From: JAHRAW01 sp965212085
GTDB lineage: Bacteria > Pseudomonadota > Gammaproteobacteria > Arenicellales > Poriferihabitantaceae
NCBI GenBank assembly: GCA_965212085.1
Contig: OZ243042.1
Location: 1,302,001-1,366,000 of the forward strand
Direction: 5' to 3'
Length of the DNA: 64,000 nucleotides
Shown in pieces: positions 7,448-16,086 of this stretch (its first letter is position 1; each line of letters starts with the position of its first letter). Position numbers and translations under genes: made by a program. The notes under the pieces are model-generated. The model was not told where the DNA came from. It worked only from the letters and a program-made list of their open reading frames with translations, and made no database searches.

Positions 7448-8905
7448 TCACAGAAACAGCGAGCTGGGCTCGGAAATCATTAAATCTGATTGCAACGGTT
7501 TCCCGGTGCGCGGGTTGGCGAGTGCCGGCAGGTTTGGTTTCTGTCCGGCGAAGTATTCCTCCACCGACCACATCACCAGGCGGTCATACTCGCTCGCCCC
7601 CTGCAATAGTTTGCCGGCGTTGGCGATGCATTTTCGCACCGTTGGCGTGTCCCATTTTTTCAGCGTAATGAACACCCCGACCGAGGCATGGCCGCCTGCA
7701 ATTTGCGAAAGCAATGCTTTGAGCGATTCCACATTCGGCGAACCACCCTTGACCTGAGCGACGCATATCCCGTCCTCGCCCTCCGGCGCATGCAACAACC
7801 CGGCCCAACCGTCCACGCCGCCGTCGCCGGTTTGTTTGTTGTTGGAGACAAAACCGGGGATGAGATGAACCGCCCACTTCTCAAAAGCGAATGGGCGGTT
7901 GCGCGCCATCAGCCCCGCAGTACGCACATCGGCGGGCACGCCGTCCACCGTGAACTTAACGTCTTTCAAGCGCTCCTTCTGAATCACATCCAGCGCATAC
8001 ATGGAAATGTCTATGCCGATAAAATCGCGCCGCAAACGCATCGCCGCTTCCACTGTCGTGCCGCAACCACAAAACGGATCCAACACTACATCGCCCTGGT
8101 TGCTGCTTGCTTTGATAATTCGCTCCAACAGTTTCAGCGGTTTTTGCGTAGGGTAACCGAGATATTCGCTTTTGCTTCGGGCGGCGATTCTAATTTCCCA
8201 CCAATTTTCAGGAACCTTTCCGCGCCGGCGATTTTCTTCAGCCTCGTCGCCGGTGAAAGAGCGGGTTGTTGACATCGCCTTGCGCAAAGTTTGTTTCGGG
8301 TCTTTATAGGGAATCCGAACCTCCTCTTTATTAAAGGTCCAGGTGTCGCCTTTGCTATACCAAAAAATCGTGTCGGTTTTGCGGTTAAATTGCCGCATGC
8401 CCGGCGAGCCCGGGCCGTGATAACACCAAATAATTTCATTCCTGAAATTTTTCGCCCCGAACACGTCGTCCAAAATCATTTTCAAGTAATGCGAAGCGGC
8501 CGGGTCGCAGTGCAGATAAAAACTACCGGTGTCTTTCAAAACGCGATGCATCACATCTATTCGGTCGGCCATATAAACCAAATAGGCGAGCATGCCCGTG
8601 CCGCCTTTGTAAAATGAATCCAGCGCAACGATCGAAGCGCGCGCGCGGTGGGCGTGCGCCCTTTTTATCTCTTTGATGCGCTCGCCGGTTTTTGCGCTCC
8701 ATTCCCAGGTGTCGGTGAACGCGGTTATTTGCGCGAGGTCTTTGCGTTTGACTTTGCCGGCTGTGGTGTTTTGATTGCCGAACAAAATGTTGTAGTCGGC
8801 GTTGGAGTTGAACGGCGGATCGAGATAAATCAAATCAACGCACGCATCCGGCCACGCGGACATGATTTCCAGGCAATCGCCGTAATACAAGGTGTTTGGT
8901 TTCAC
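7448..8905 (-). CDS. DNA methyltransferase with C-terminal Mrr-like nuclease domain
   Basis: A 485-residue protein. The N-terminal part is a beta-class amino-methyltransferase: LDPPFN at 28-33 (catalytic motif IV), a TQKP motif at 253-256, and the SAM-binding DPFCGCGTT at 276-284. From about residue 335 a second domain begins: FEKWAVHLIPGF, GDGGVDGWAG (D361, D365) and AQVKGG (Q384, K386), the spacing of Mrr-type PD-(D/E)XK nucleases. A modification and cleavage activity on one chain, or a type IIG-like enzyme, is therefore inferred. No separate specificity or restriction gene is adjacent. The tag glycosylase follows 7 bp later. Confidence 0.85.
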   Translation of the reverse strand: MKPNTLYYGDCLEIMSAWPDACVDLIYLDPPFNSNADYNILFGNQNTTAGKVKRKDLAQITAFTDTWEWSAKTGERIKEIKRAHAHRARASIVALDSFYKGGTGMLAYLVYMADRIDVMHRVLKDTGSFYLHCDPAASHYLKMILDDVFGAKNFRNEIIWCYHGPGSPGMRQFNRKTDTIFWYSKGDTWTFNKEEVRIPYKDPKQTLRKAMSTTRSFTGDEAEENRRRGKVPENWWEIRIAARSKSEYLGYPTQKPLKLLERIIKASSNQGDVVLDPFCGCGTTVEAAMRLRRDFIGIDISMYALDVIQKERLKDVKFTVDGVPADVRTAGLMARNRPFAFEKWAVHLIPGFVSNNKQTGDGGVDGWAGLLHAPEGEDGICVAQVKGGSPNVESLKALLSQIAGGHASVGVFITLKKWDTPTVRKCIANAGKLLQGASEYDRLVMWSVEEYFAGQKPNLPALANPRTGKPLQSDLMISEPSSLFL

Positions 8906-9004
8906 TGGGCCGGCAAACTAAAGAGGTTTCGATGGTCGTGGATTATACCGGATTTCCGTGTCCGCGAAGATGCCGGCAGCGGCGTTTTTTGCTACACTCC
9001 GCCC

Positions 9005-10285
9005 ATGGACCTCGTCAACCTGGTCGCCGTCATCCTCACCTTGTCGGCGGCGTTTTCCTACCTCAACTTCCGTTTCATCGGGCTGCCCACCACCATCGGC
9101 GTGATGCTGATCGCGCTGGCGTTGTCGGGGGGGCTGATCTTGCTGGGCTGGCTCGGCGTCGCCGACCTGCGGCACCACGCCGCGCAAATGCTGGCGGGGG
9201 TGGATTTCAACAAGGCGTTGATGGAGGGCATGCTCAGCTTCCTGCTGTTCGCCGGGGCGTTGCACGTGCGCATGGAAAACCTGTCGGCGAAGAAATGGAC
9301 CATCGGGCTGCTGGCCACGGCGGGGGTGGTGCTGTCCACTTTGGTGGTGGGCACGCTGGCGTATCTGCTGCTCGGGGTGCTGGGGCTGGGCGCGCCCTAC
9401 GGCTATTGCCTGTTGTTCGGCGCGCTGATTTCCCCCACCGACCCCATCGCGGTGATGGCGACCCTGAAAAAAGCCGGCATCGGCAAAAGCCTTGAAACCA
9501 AGATCGCCGGCGAATCCCTGTTCAACGACGGCGTCGGGGTGGTGGTGTTCATCGTCCTGCTCGGCGTCGTGCAGGAACCGCAAACCGCCGGCTTCGGGCA
9601 GGCGTTCATGCTGCGCGCCGCGGAGATATTTTTGTTTGAGGCGGTGGGCGGCGTGGTGTTCGGCGGGCTGCTGGGGATGCTCGGCTTCTGGCTGCTGAAA
9701 AGCGTGGACAACTATCAGGTGGAAATCCTCGTGACTCTGGCGTTGGTGATGGGCGGCTACACCCTGGCCCACAACATCCACACTTCCGGCCCCATCGCGG
9801 TGGTGGTGGCGGGTTTGCTGATCGGCAACCGCGGGCGCAAATACGCGATGTCCGACACCACCCGCGAACGCCTGGATAATTTCTGGGAGTTGCTGGATGA
9901 AATTCTGAACGTGGTGTTGTTCGTGCTGATCGGGCTGGAAGTGCTGATACTGGAACTGAAGGGCGCCTACCTGACCGCCGGGCTGCTGGCGATTCCCCTG
10001 GTACTGCTGGCGCGCCTGGTCAGCGTCGGCGTCCCCGTGTCCCTGCTGCGCGCCCTCGCCAACACCACGTTCAGCGAACACGCCGTCAAGATTCTGGTTT
10101 GGGGCGGCCTCAAGGGCGGCATCTCCGTGGCCCTGGCCCTGACCCTGCCGCCAAGCCCGCAGCGCGACGTGTTTTTGGTGATCACATATGTAATCGTCAT
10201 CTTCTCCATCACCGTGCAGGGGCTGACCATCGGGCGGGTGGCGACACGCCTGTCGAAACCGGGCCTGTCGAAGCCGGCGGACTGA
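9005..10285 (+). CDS. CPA1-family Na+/H+ antiporter
   Basis: An inner-membrane antiporter of 426 residues with about 12 membrane segments. The SPTDPIAVMATL and ESLFNDGVGVVVF motifs are diagnostic of the NhaP/CPA1 branch, the ND pair of the second motif being the ion-binding site. Late motifs VWGGLKGGISVALALTLP also fit. The ATG at 9005 starts the first membrane helix directly; a longer in-frame extension to 8648 runs antisense to the methyltransferase gene and is unlikely. It is divergent from that gene with 99 bp between. Confidence 0.93.
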   Translation: MDLVNLVAVILTLSAAFSYLNFRFIGLPTTIGVMLIALALSGGLILLGWLGVADLRHHAAQMLAGVDFNKALMEGMLSFLLFAGALHVRMENLSAKKWTIGLLATAGVVLSTLVVGTLAYLLLGVLGLGAPYGYCLLFGALISPTDPIAVMATLKKAGIGKSLETKIAGESLFNDGVGVVVFIVLLGVVQEPQTAGFGQAFMLRAAEIFLFEAVGGVVFGGLLGMLGFWLLKSVDNYQVEILVTLALVMGGYTLAHNIHTSGPIAVVVAGLLIGNRGRKYAMSDTTRERLDNFWELLDEILNVVLFVLIGLEVLILELKGAYLTAGLLAIPLVLLARLVSVGVPVSLLRALANTTFSEHAVKILVWGGLKGGISVALALTLPPSPQRDVFLVITYVIVIFSITVQGLTIGRVATRLSKPGLSKPAD

Positions 10286-10376
10286 ATGCGTAAAAAATTT
10301 AGTCATTGACTTACGCCTTTCGAGTTGTCAGGATTTCGCCAGTCAAACCCGCCCCCCGCCCCGCGAGAATCCGCAA

Positions 10377-11168
10377 ATGGCCGCCAACCTGAAAAGCGAA
10401 TACGACAAACTGGGTTTTTTGTCCCCGGTGGATATCCTCGGCGAGCAACAGGCCGCGGCCCACCGCCGCAGCGTGGAAGCCGCCGAACAACACATCGGGC
10501 CGGCCCACTACAAGGCCAAGATGCACACCATTTTGCGCTCGCCCCTTGAACTGGCCACGCACCCCAACATCCTCGACGTGGTGGAGCAAATCCTCGGCCC
10601 CGACATTCTCCTGTACAACACTACCTACATCATCAAGGAAGCCAACACCCCGGCCCACGTAAGTTGGCACCAGGACCTGACCTACTGGGGTTTGGACTGC
10701 GACGACCAGGTGTCGGTGTGGCTGGCGTTGTCGGTGGCCGATGAACAAAGCGGCTGTATGCGAATGATCCCCGGCAGCCACATCGCCGGGCGGCGCGAGC
10801 ACGACATTTCCGTGGCCGATGAAAACAACGTCTTGTTCCAGAGCCAGCAGGTGCGCGGCGTGAACGAGCAGGACGCGGTGTACTGCCCGCTGCGGCCCGG
10901 CCAGGCTTCCTTTCACCACGGCTGGACGCTGCATTCCTCGCCGCCCAACCGCAGCGGCGACCGGCGCATCGGCCTCAACGTCCAGTACATCGCGCCCCAC
11001 GTACGCCAGACCAAACTGCCGGGCTACAGCGCATTGCTGGTGCGCGGCGATGACCGCTTTCACCACTACGAACCGGAAACCCCGGCGCGCCGCGACCTCG
11101 ACCCCGCGGCTTTGGCCTGGCGCGATCAACAAGATCAACTGCACAAGCGCATCGCCGCTCACGCCTGA
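10377..11168 (+). CDS. Phytanoyl-CoA dioxygenase (PhyH) family protein
   Basis: A 263-residue Fe(II)/2-oxoglutarate-dependent oxygenase. The metal-binding facial triad is H98 and D100 in SWHQDLTYWG and the distal H186 in TLHSSPPNRSGDRR; R197 probably binds 2-oxoglutarate. Substrates in this family range from phytanoyl-CoA to ectoine and small metabolites, so the substrate is open. It is 91 bp downstream of the antiporter gene on the same strand and convergent with the next gene. Confidence 0.88.
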   Translation: MAANLKSEYDKLGFLSPVDILGEQQAAAHRRSVEAAEQHIGPAHYKAKMHTILRSPLELATHPNILDVVEQILGPDILLYNTTYIIKEANTPAHVSWHQDLTYWGLDCDDQVSVWLALSVADEQSGCMRMIPGSHIAGRREHDISVADENNVLFQSQQVRGVNEQDAVYCPLRPGQASFHHGWTLHSSPPNRSGDRRIGLNVQYIAPHVRQTKLPGYSALLVRGDDRFHHYEPETPARRDLDPAALAWRDQQDQLHKRIAAHA

Positions 11169-11207
11169 TTATTTCGCGGACGGCAACGCTGTGCCGCCCG
11201 CGATGCA

Positions 11208-12221
11208 TCATGCGTCCTTCGGAAATCCCGCCAGGTGGATGCACCGCTCATCCCACACCAGCCCGGCGCCGATGGCTTGCGGGGCCTCCACGCGCAGGTC
11301 GCGGCCCAGACCCACGGCGTCATGGACTTCTTCCGTGGCATCGTCGAACCCCTTGAGGAACGCGGTCACGCTTTCGCGGGTGGCGGCGGTCCCGGTTTGG
11401 GCCGCGGTCTCAGTTTGGGCGGCGGCCTCAGTTTCGGCGGCGGCCCCGGTTTCGCCGGCGGTTTCCATGGCGTCCAGCGCGTGGCTGCGCACCAGTTTCG
11501 GGAAGTATTTGGCGCAATGCCCGGCGTCGGCGAACAAGTCGAAGCCGCTCACCCGGCCGTCAATGGCGAACACCACGCCGACCTGTTCGGGCGCCGCTTT
11601 CAGGTCGCGCTCGTAGTCGCCGAGGCGCGGTGCGGCGTGGGCGTAGATGTCGTCCATGGCATCAGTCGGCGCCGAGACGCCGGCGAAGCGCGCGCGTTTT
11701 TCCGTGATGCTGTTCCACACCTGCCCCTGATCGGCGCGCCGCGAGCGGTTGTGGCGCAGGTTGCGATTCACTTGCGCCATCTTGTCGCGCCGCCCACGGC
11801 TGTAGTGTATGTTGCGCGAGCCGCGAAACCGCCGGCTGCTGCGGCTCCAGCGGCCGGCTTCCACGCACGACACCGGAATCTCGGTCTTCGCGCCGGCGGC
11901 CACCAGCAGCGTCAGGTTCACGGTGCGGTTCTGCTTGGCACCGATTAACTGCTCGCCGTCGAGCAGGAACACCGGCTGGGTGGCGCGGTTGTCGAGCAAC
12001 AGGGTCGGCACGCTGCCGGCCTCGTCCACTTCGGTGACGTCCACCCATTTTTTTGCCAGGGCATCGTCGAAGCACAGGTAGTCGGCGGGTTTCACTTTAC
12101 CGCCGCCGCCACCGCCATCACCGGATGGGTCGGCGCGATACAAGGGGAACATCGCCAGGTTGCCCGACGCGACCGGGTCGCCGACGGTGGTGTCTTTGAG
12201 ATAGTGTGCAAACTGATTCAT
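11208..12221 (-). CDS. ARPP-1-like domain protein
   Basis: A 337-residue protein from the ATG at 12221. It carries the conserved core of the family: a two-part N-terminal half with LLDGEQLIGAKQNRTVNLT and IPVSCVEAGRW, then a C-terminal half with VFAIDGRVSGFDLF, LPKLVRSHALDA-like sequence and a final LVWDERCIHLAGF. The family is named for association with ARG and rhodanese-phosphatase superfamily proteins; its activity is not established. An Ala-Glu-Thr-rich repeat interrupts the region near residues 255-285. A WYL-type regulator gene lies 120 bp upstream on the same strand. Confidence 0.75.
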   Translation of the reverse strand: MNQFAHYLKDTTVGDPVASGNLAMFPLYRADPSGDGGGGGGKVKPADYLCFDDALAKKWVDVTEVDEAGSVPTLLLDNRATQPVFLLDGEQLIGAKQNRTVNLTLLVAAGAKTEIPVSCVEAGRWSRSSRRFRGSRNIHYSRGRRDKMAQVNRNLRHNRSRRADQGQVWNSITEKRARFAGVSAPTDAMDDIYAHAAPRLGDYERDLKAAPEQVGVVFAIDGRVSGFDLFADAGHCAKYFPKLVRSHALDAMETAGETGAAAETEAAAQTETAAQTGTAATRESVTAFLKGFDDATEEVHDAVGLGRDLRVEAPQAIGAGLVWDERCIHLAGFPKDA

Positions 12222-12341
12222 GGTGATTGCCTCCGTTGTGGTTGTTGCAGGTTTCCCGCACGCTTGCGGGACCGATGGGGGCATTACACAACGGGGGGTG
12301 GGTCATAACCTGACCCGGCAACGCGAAATTTCTTTGCGGGA

Positions 12342-13319
12342 TTATTTCCCCGACGAATACTTTTTGCGCGCCGCCTCCAGGCGTTGGCGCACCAGGCGGC
12401 GCAGTTCCGGCGGGCCGAGGACTTCGGCGTCGGGGCCGTAGCGCAGGACGTCCATGACCAGTTCGGTGGGGTCGTTGTAGGGAATCTCCAGGTCGTAGCC
12501 GGCGGCGGACCACGCGCCGCGTTGTTCGGGATGCCAGTGTTCCGCCGCCACCCACGCCGCCGCCGCAACGCTGAAACGAATGCGGGCGCGGTGTCGCGGT
12601 TTGCCGGTGAAGATGCCGTAGGAGCCGCCCACCAGCGCGTCCAGTTGCCGGTCGCTCACCTCGCGCGCGGCGTTGCCGAGGATGCCGCGCACGGCCATGC
12701 GTTCAAGGGCGAAACTGCGCAGGCCGCGGCGCAGGTGGCACCACGCATCCAGGTACCAGTTGTTGCGGTAATAGACCAGGCGTTGGGGGGACAGCGTGCG
12801 CTCGGTGCGCCGACCGCCGGAGCGCGCGTGATAGCCGACGCGCAACCGCCGGCGCAGGAACAACGCCGACGACACCGCGCGAAACACTTCGCCGTCCACC
12901 CGGCGCGCGCCGATGCCCGGCACGCGCACGCGCCGCTTCCAGTCATCGCCGCCCGGCGAAGGTACGCCGCTCGCCAGCAGCGCCTCAATGCGCGAGCGCA
13001 GCGGCGCGAGGGAGGATTCGAGCAGGTCGCTGTGCAACTCGTGCAGCACTTCGTGGATCACCAGCAGCCCGCGCAGTTCGCGGTCGTTGAACCACAAACC
13101 CGGCAGTTCGTAGCGCGCGCCGTCGCCGTCGTTGAAGTAGTAGCCGCGCCGCTCGGCGTCGTATTCCAGCGGCGCGTCCAGCACCCGCAGGTCACGAATG
13201 GCGCGCTTGACGGTGGACTCGGAACACTCCAGCCGCTCGCGCAACACCGCCATCGGCACCGCCCGGCGGCGCGCGCGGATGATCTGGTATAACCGGTATA
13301 TGCGGTCGAACTGGCGCAT
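12342..13319 (-). CDS. HTH/WYL-domain transcriptional regulator
   Basis: A 325-residue regulator. An N-terminal winged helix (RIYRLYQIIRARRRAVPM followed by LECSESTVKRAIRDL, about residues 5-45) is followed by a WYL domain with RLVYYRNNWYLDAWCHLR near residue 190 and a C-terminal WCX-type segment with DLEIPYND and a final LGPPELRRLVRQRL. WYL domains often sense ligands or nucleic acid and regulate stress or defence loci. It is directly upstream of the ARPP-1 gene on the same strand, so that gene is the likely target. Confidence 0.9.
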   Translation of the reverse strand: MRQFDRIYRLYQIIRARRRAVPMAVLRERLECSESTVKRAIRDLRVLDAPLEYDAERRGYYFNDGDGARYELPGLWFNDRELRGLLVIHEVLHELHSDLLESSLAPLRSRIEALLASGVPSPGGDDWKRRVRVPGIGARRVDGEVFRAVSSALFLRRRLRVGYHARSGGRRTERTLSPQRLVYYRNNWYLDAWCHLRRGLRSFALERMAVRGILGNAAREVSDRQLDALVGGSYGIFTGKPRHRARIRFSVAAAAWVAAEHWHPEQRGAWSAAGYDLEIPYNDPTELVMDVLRYGPDAEVLGPPELRRLVRQRLEAARKKYSSGK

Positions 13320-13403
13320 TGGAGAAGTATATTCGGTGGGGAGACGCGGGGGCTTTTGGGGGGATTATATCGTGACGTGGTAAGAGTGCGGGGCGCGAGG
13401 GCG

Positions 13404-13603
13404 CGGGGCGGGTTGCGCGTGACGCGCATTGTGGGGGGGAGACCCCCCACGCCCCCCTGTGCGGCGCGGGAAAACCTCCTGTTTTCAGCGCCGCTGCGCA
13501 CATCCCTGTGCGCGATGGCCGGCTGGCGCCGGGCCGAAAAAGCGATGCCCGATACGATGAAAAATATGGTCGCTACGCTCCCTATTTTTCTATCGTTCGG
13601 GTA
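13404..13603. repeat. Dispersed GC-rich repeat plus palindromic element
   Basis: The first part (about 13404-13544) is a G-run/C-run palindromic block that recurs almost unchanged at about 29939-30111. The second part (13545-13603) is a hairpin element whose arms begin CCCGATACGATG and end TCGTTCGGG; copies occur at 30118, 30371 and 31659. No gene is seen in 13320-13851. Confidence 0.75.
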
Positions 13604-13726
13604 TGACACCGAAGGCGTAAGGCAGGGCAAAGGAAGCGCAAAAAAAGCGACCAAGCCTCATCGTTCCCCTTGCCCGTCTTACACCTCTGCGGCCGTCCAA
13701 CCGGCGGCGTAGCCGCTGACTTCGAC

Positions 13727-13830
13727 GTGCGCAAGGACGCGCACGGCGGCGCTGAAAACAGGAGTTTTCCCGCGCCGCAAGGGGGGTATGCGGGGGGGGC
13801 TCCCCCCGCAAATGCGCGTCACGCGCACAA
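13727..13830. repeat. Inverted partial copy of the GC-rich repeat
   Basis: The sequence GCGGCGCTGAAAACAGGAG followed by a C/G-rich hairpin and GCGCGTCACGCGCA is the reverse-orientation counterpart of the block at 13404-13544. Together the two copies form a large imperfect inverted repeat around 13604-13726. Confidence 0.6.
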
Positions 13831-13851
13831 AGTCAGCACCAGCCGCCGACC

Positions 13852-14259
13852 TTACAGGTTGAAGCGTCTCTTGAGAAAATATCGCACCGCGTATCTTTCG
13901 CGGTAACTCAACGCGCCGCCGAGGTCGCCGCCGGCGGTCAGAGACGGCAGGATGGAAGCCACCGATTGCTGGTCCAGCGTGAGGCCGGACAACGGGCAGG
14001 AATCGCAGTGCAGTTTGCGGAAAAACACGCTCTTGCCGATGTCGTAGTTGGCGGTCGGCGCGGAAGCATTACCACCGCCGCCGCTGGCACCGGAGCCGCT
14101 ACCACCGGAACCACTGCCGCCGGAGTTGCCGCCGCCGGAGGCAAACACGGGGACAGCGATTAGTAACATGGTCAGCAACACGACCATCAGCACGGTCAAC
14201 AAAAACTGCCCTGCCAAAAACCTTGTAATGTGCACCATAATATGCGCTATCTTTTTCAT
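13852..14259 (-). CDS. Secreted or membrane-anchored Gly-rich protein with CxxC
   Basis: A 135-residue protein starting at ATG 14259. A basic N-terminus and a long hydrophobic segment (about 17-40, ending VFA-S) act as signal peptide or anchor. A glycine/serine linker (42-63) leads to a small domain beginning YDIGKSVFF with HCDSC at 84-88, and ending in basic residues. The motif lacks the histidine after the second Cys, so it is not a standard c-type heme site; metal binding or a disulfide is possible. No family is recognised with confidence. Confidence 0.6.
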   Translation of the reverse strand: MKKIAHIMVHITRFLAGQFLLTVLMVVLLTMLLIAVPVFASGGGNSGGSGSGGSGSGASGGGGNASAPTANYDIGKSVFFRKLHCDSCPLSGLTLDQQSVASILPSLTAGGDLGGALSYRERYAVRYFLKRRFNL

Positions 14260-14434
14260 CACGATTACCTGAAAGGGATATACCAATGACACGCCATCTC
14301 CGGCGAGGTTCCCGCGAATATAACCCGTTCCCGCGGGCGCGTCCACGCTCCACGCGCAAACGGCCATGCCCGGCGGCCTGAGCGCAGCCCGGCGGGTTTT
14401 TCGCCGGTGGCCGGGCAATGACCCGGCACCGGCC

Positions 14435-15730
14435 ATGACGATGCTGGCCGGGGGCGGTTGCGCGCTGGGTTATTTGTATCTCGCGTATCTCTCAAATCTC
14501 GACGCCGGCGTTGGCGTGTTCGCGTTTCTCGGCGCGCATTTTTTTATCGCTGTGGTGATGCTGGCCTACTGGCGCTACTGTGGCTGCGCCCACCGGGGCC
14601 GGGAAATCACTTACGGCGCGGTCATCCTGTGGGCGGTGGTGTTCCGGGTCATCGGCGTTTACGGCGCGCCGGTACTGGAGGACGACTATTTCCGCTACTT
14701 GCTCGACGGCTGCGTTTTCGTTACCTCAGGAACCCCCTTCGGCGTTTCACCGGCCTCGCTGTTCTTTGAGAACAACCTGCCGGCGGAATGTCAAATCCTG
14801 CTGAGCCGCGTCAACAACCCCCACCTGCCGACCATTTACGGCCCGGTTTTGCAGTACGTTTTTGCCGCGTTGCACTTGATCGCGCCGGTCAACATCAGGG
14901 CATTGCAAGCAACCCTGTCCCTGTTTGACCTCGGCCTGATCCTGCTGTTGTGCCGCTATGCGCCGGCCCGCTATGTCCTGTTGTATGCGTGGTGCCCGCT
15001 GGTGGTCAAGGAGATCGCTTTCACCGCGCACCCGGACATCATCGGCATCGCGTTGTTGATGGCGGCGTTTCATTTGCGAAAATCCGACAAGCCGACCGCC
15101 CTCATCGCCGCCGTAGTGCTGGCGGCGATGGCATGCGCCACAAAAGTCTTCGCCGTGCTGTTGCTGCCGTTCCTGTTGTGGCGGCTGGCGTTGCGTTACT
15201 GGTTGTTATGCGCGGCGGTGGTCGCACTTTTGTATCTGCCGTTCGTGCTGCAAGGCGCGACCGACCTCGCCGTGCTCGGCGTGTTCCTGCAACGCTGGCA
15301 GTTCAACGCCGGCGTGTTTGCGTTGGCGAGCGGCTTTTTCGGCGACGGGCCGGCAAGGGTGATCTGCTTTGCGTTATTCGGCGCGTGGTGGTTGTTTTAT
15401 TTTGTGTCTTGGGCGAAAAAAACACCCGCCACTCATACAATAGAAATCCGGGGCGAATGGATCTTCGGCGTGTTCCTGTTGTTATCGCCGGTGCTCAACC
15501 CGTGGTACGTAATCTGGCTGCTACCCTTCGCCGTCCTCCGCCCGCAAACCTGGCCGTGGACGCTGGCGATGGTCGTGCCGCTTTCCTACCTGACCGGCCT
15601 GAACTACGCCGCGTCCGGCTTGGATGCCTATCAAATCCTGCCGTGGGCGTACTATGCCCAAATCGTTGCGGTCGCAATCGCCCTCGCCGTGGACTGGCGG
15701 CGTCACAGACGCAACCCGCCCGCCGCATAA
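14435..15730 (+). CDS. Polytopic membrane glycosyltransferase-like protein (GT87/GT-C type)
   Basis: About 431 residues with 10-12 membrane segments. An acidic motif, LEDDYFRYLLDG, lies in the first periplasmic loop, as in GT-C polyprenyl-phosphate-sugar transferases, and LPTIYGPVLQY follows; HPDIIGIALL and NPWYVIWLLPF fit DUF2029/GT87-type mannosyltransferases. The likely role is transfer of a lipid-linked sugar on the outer face of the inner membrane. The ATG at 14435 is preferred; a start at 14366 would overlap the upstream region of the divergent gene. Confidence 0.75.
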   Translation: MTMLAGGGCALGYLYLAYLSNLDAGVGVFAFLGAHFFIAVVMLAYWRYCGCAHRGREITYGAVILWAVVFRVIGVYGAPVLEDDYFRYLLDGCVFVTSGTPFGVSPASLFFENNLPAECQILLSRVNNPHLPTIYGPVLQYVFAALHLIAPVNIRALQATLSLFDLGLILLLCRYAPARYVLLYAWCPLVVKEIAFTAHPDIIGIALLMAAFHLRKSDKPTALIAAVVLAAMACATKVFAVLLLPFLLWRLALRYWLLCAAVVALLYLPFVLQGATDLAVLGVFLQRWQFNAGVFALASGFFGDGPARVICFALFGAWWLFYFVSWAKKTPATHTIEIRGEWIFGVFLLLSPVLNPWYVIWLLPFAVLRPQTWPWTLAMVVPLSYLTGLNYAASGLDAYQILPWAYYAQIVAVAIALAVDWRRHRRNPPAA

Positions 15731-15802
15731 TGCCGGCGGCTTTTCCTTGACAATCCGACAACCCCTGTTGCAAACTTCCCCCATATCTGCGAAACAAACC
15801 CG

Positions 15803-15898
15803 ATGACCACAACCACCCACAACCCCCTCGGCCACCGACATCCGCTATCGGCGATGGCGGCCAGGGTAATTCACCCCCCCCCCCCCAAGTTGTTGTAA
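15803..15898 (+). other. Short frame ending in a 13-C homopolymer
   Basis: An ATG at 15803 opens a 31-codon frame that crosses a run of 13 C (15874-15886) and stops at TAA 15896-15898. With one extra C the frame has no stop and joins the 16087 gene in phase. No function is claimed; the interval 15731-16086 otherwise holds only the terminator. Confidence 0.3.
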
Positions 15899-15963
15899 AA
15901 CAAGGGTTTTTTACGCTTACGGCGTTTTGGCCATCCGGCCGCCGTCGCTCTCGCTCGTTTTCG

Positions 15964-15997
15964 ACCCGCCGCCCGGACCCGTCCGGCGGCGGGTTTT
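15964..15997 (+). terminator. Rho-independent terminator
   Basis: ACCCGCCGCC pairs with GGCGGCGGGT around a short loop, followed by TTTTT on the forward strand. It fits termination of the upstream glycosyltransferase transcript and would separate it from the 16087 gene. Confidence 0.7.
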
Positions 15998-16086
15998 TCA
16001 TTTCCGCCCGGCTTCAATGGCTTCGGGCGGTTCCATGTGAACCGCTGCAACCGGGGCAATTCACCCGAAATTCGAGGAAAAAACCC

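Noticed and set aside
8648..9004. N-terminal extension of the antiporter gene to 8648
   Set aside because: This stretch is antisense to the methyltransferase gene; the membrane protein begins naturally at ATG 9005.
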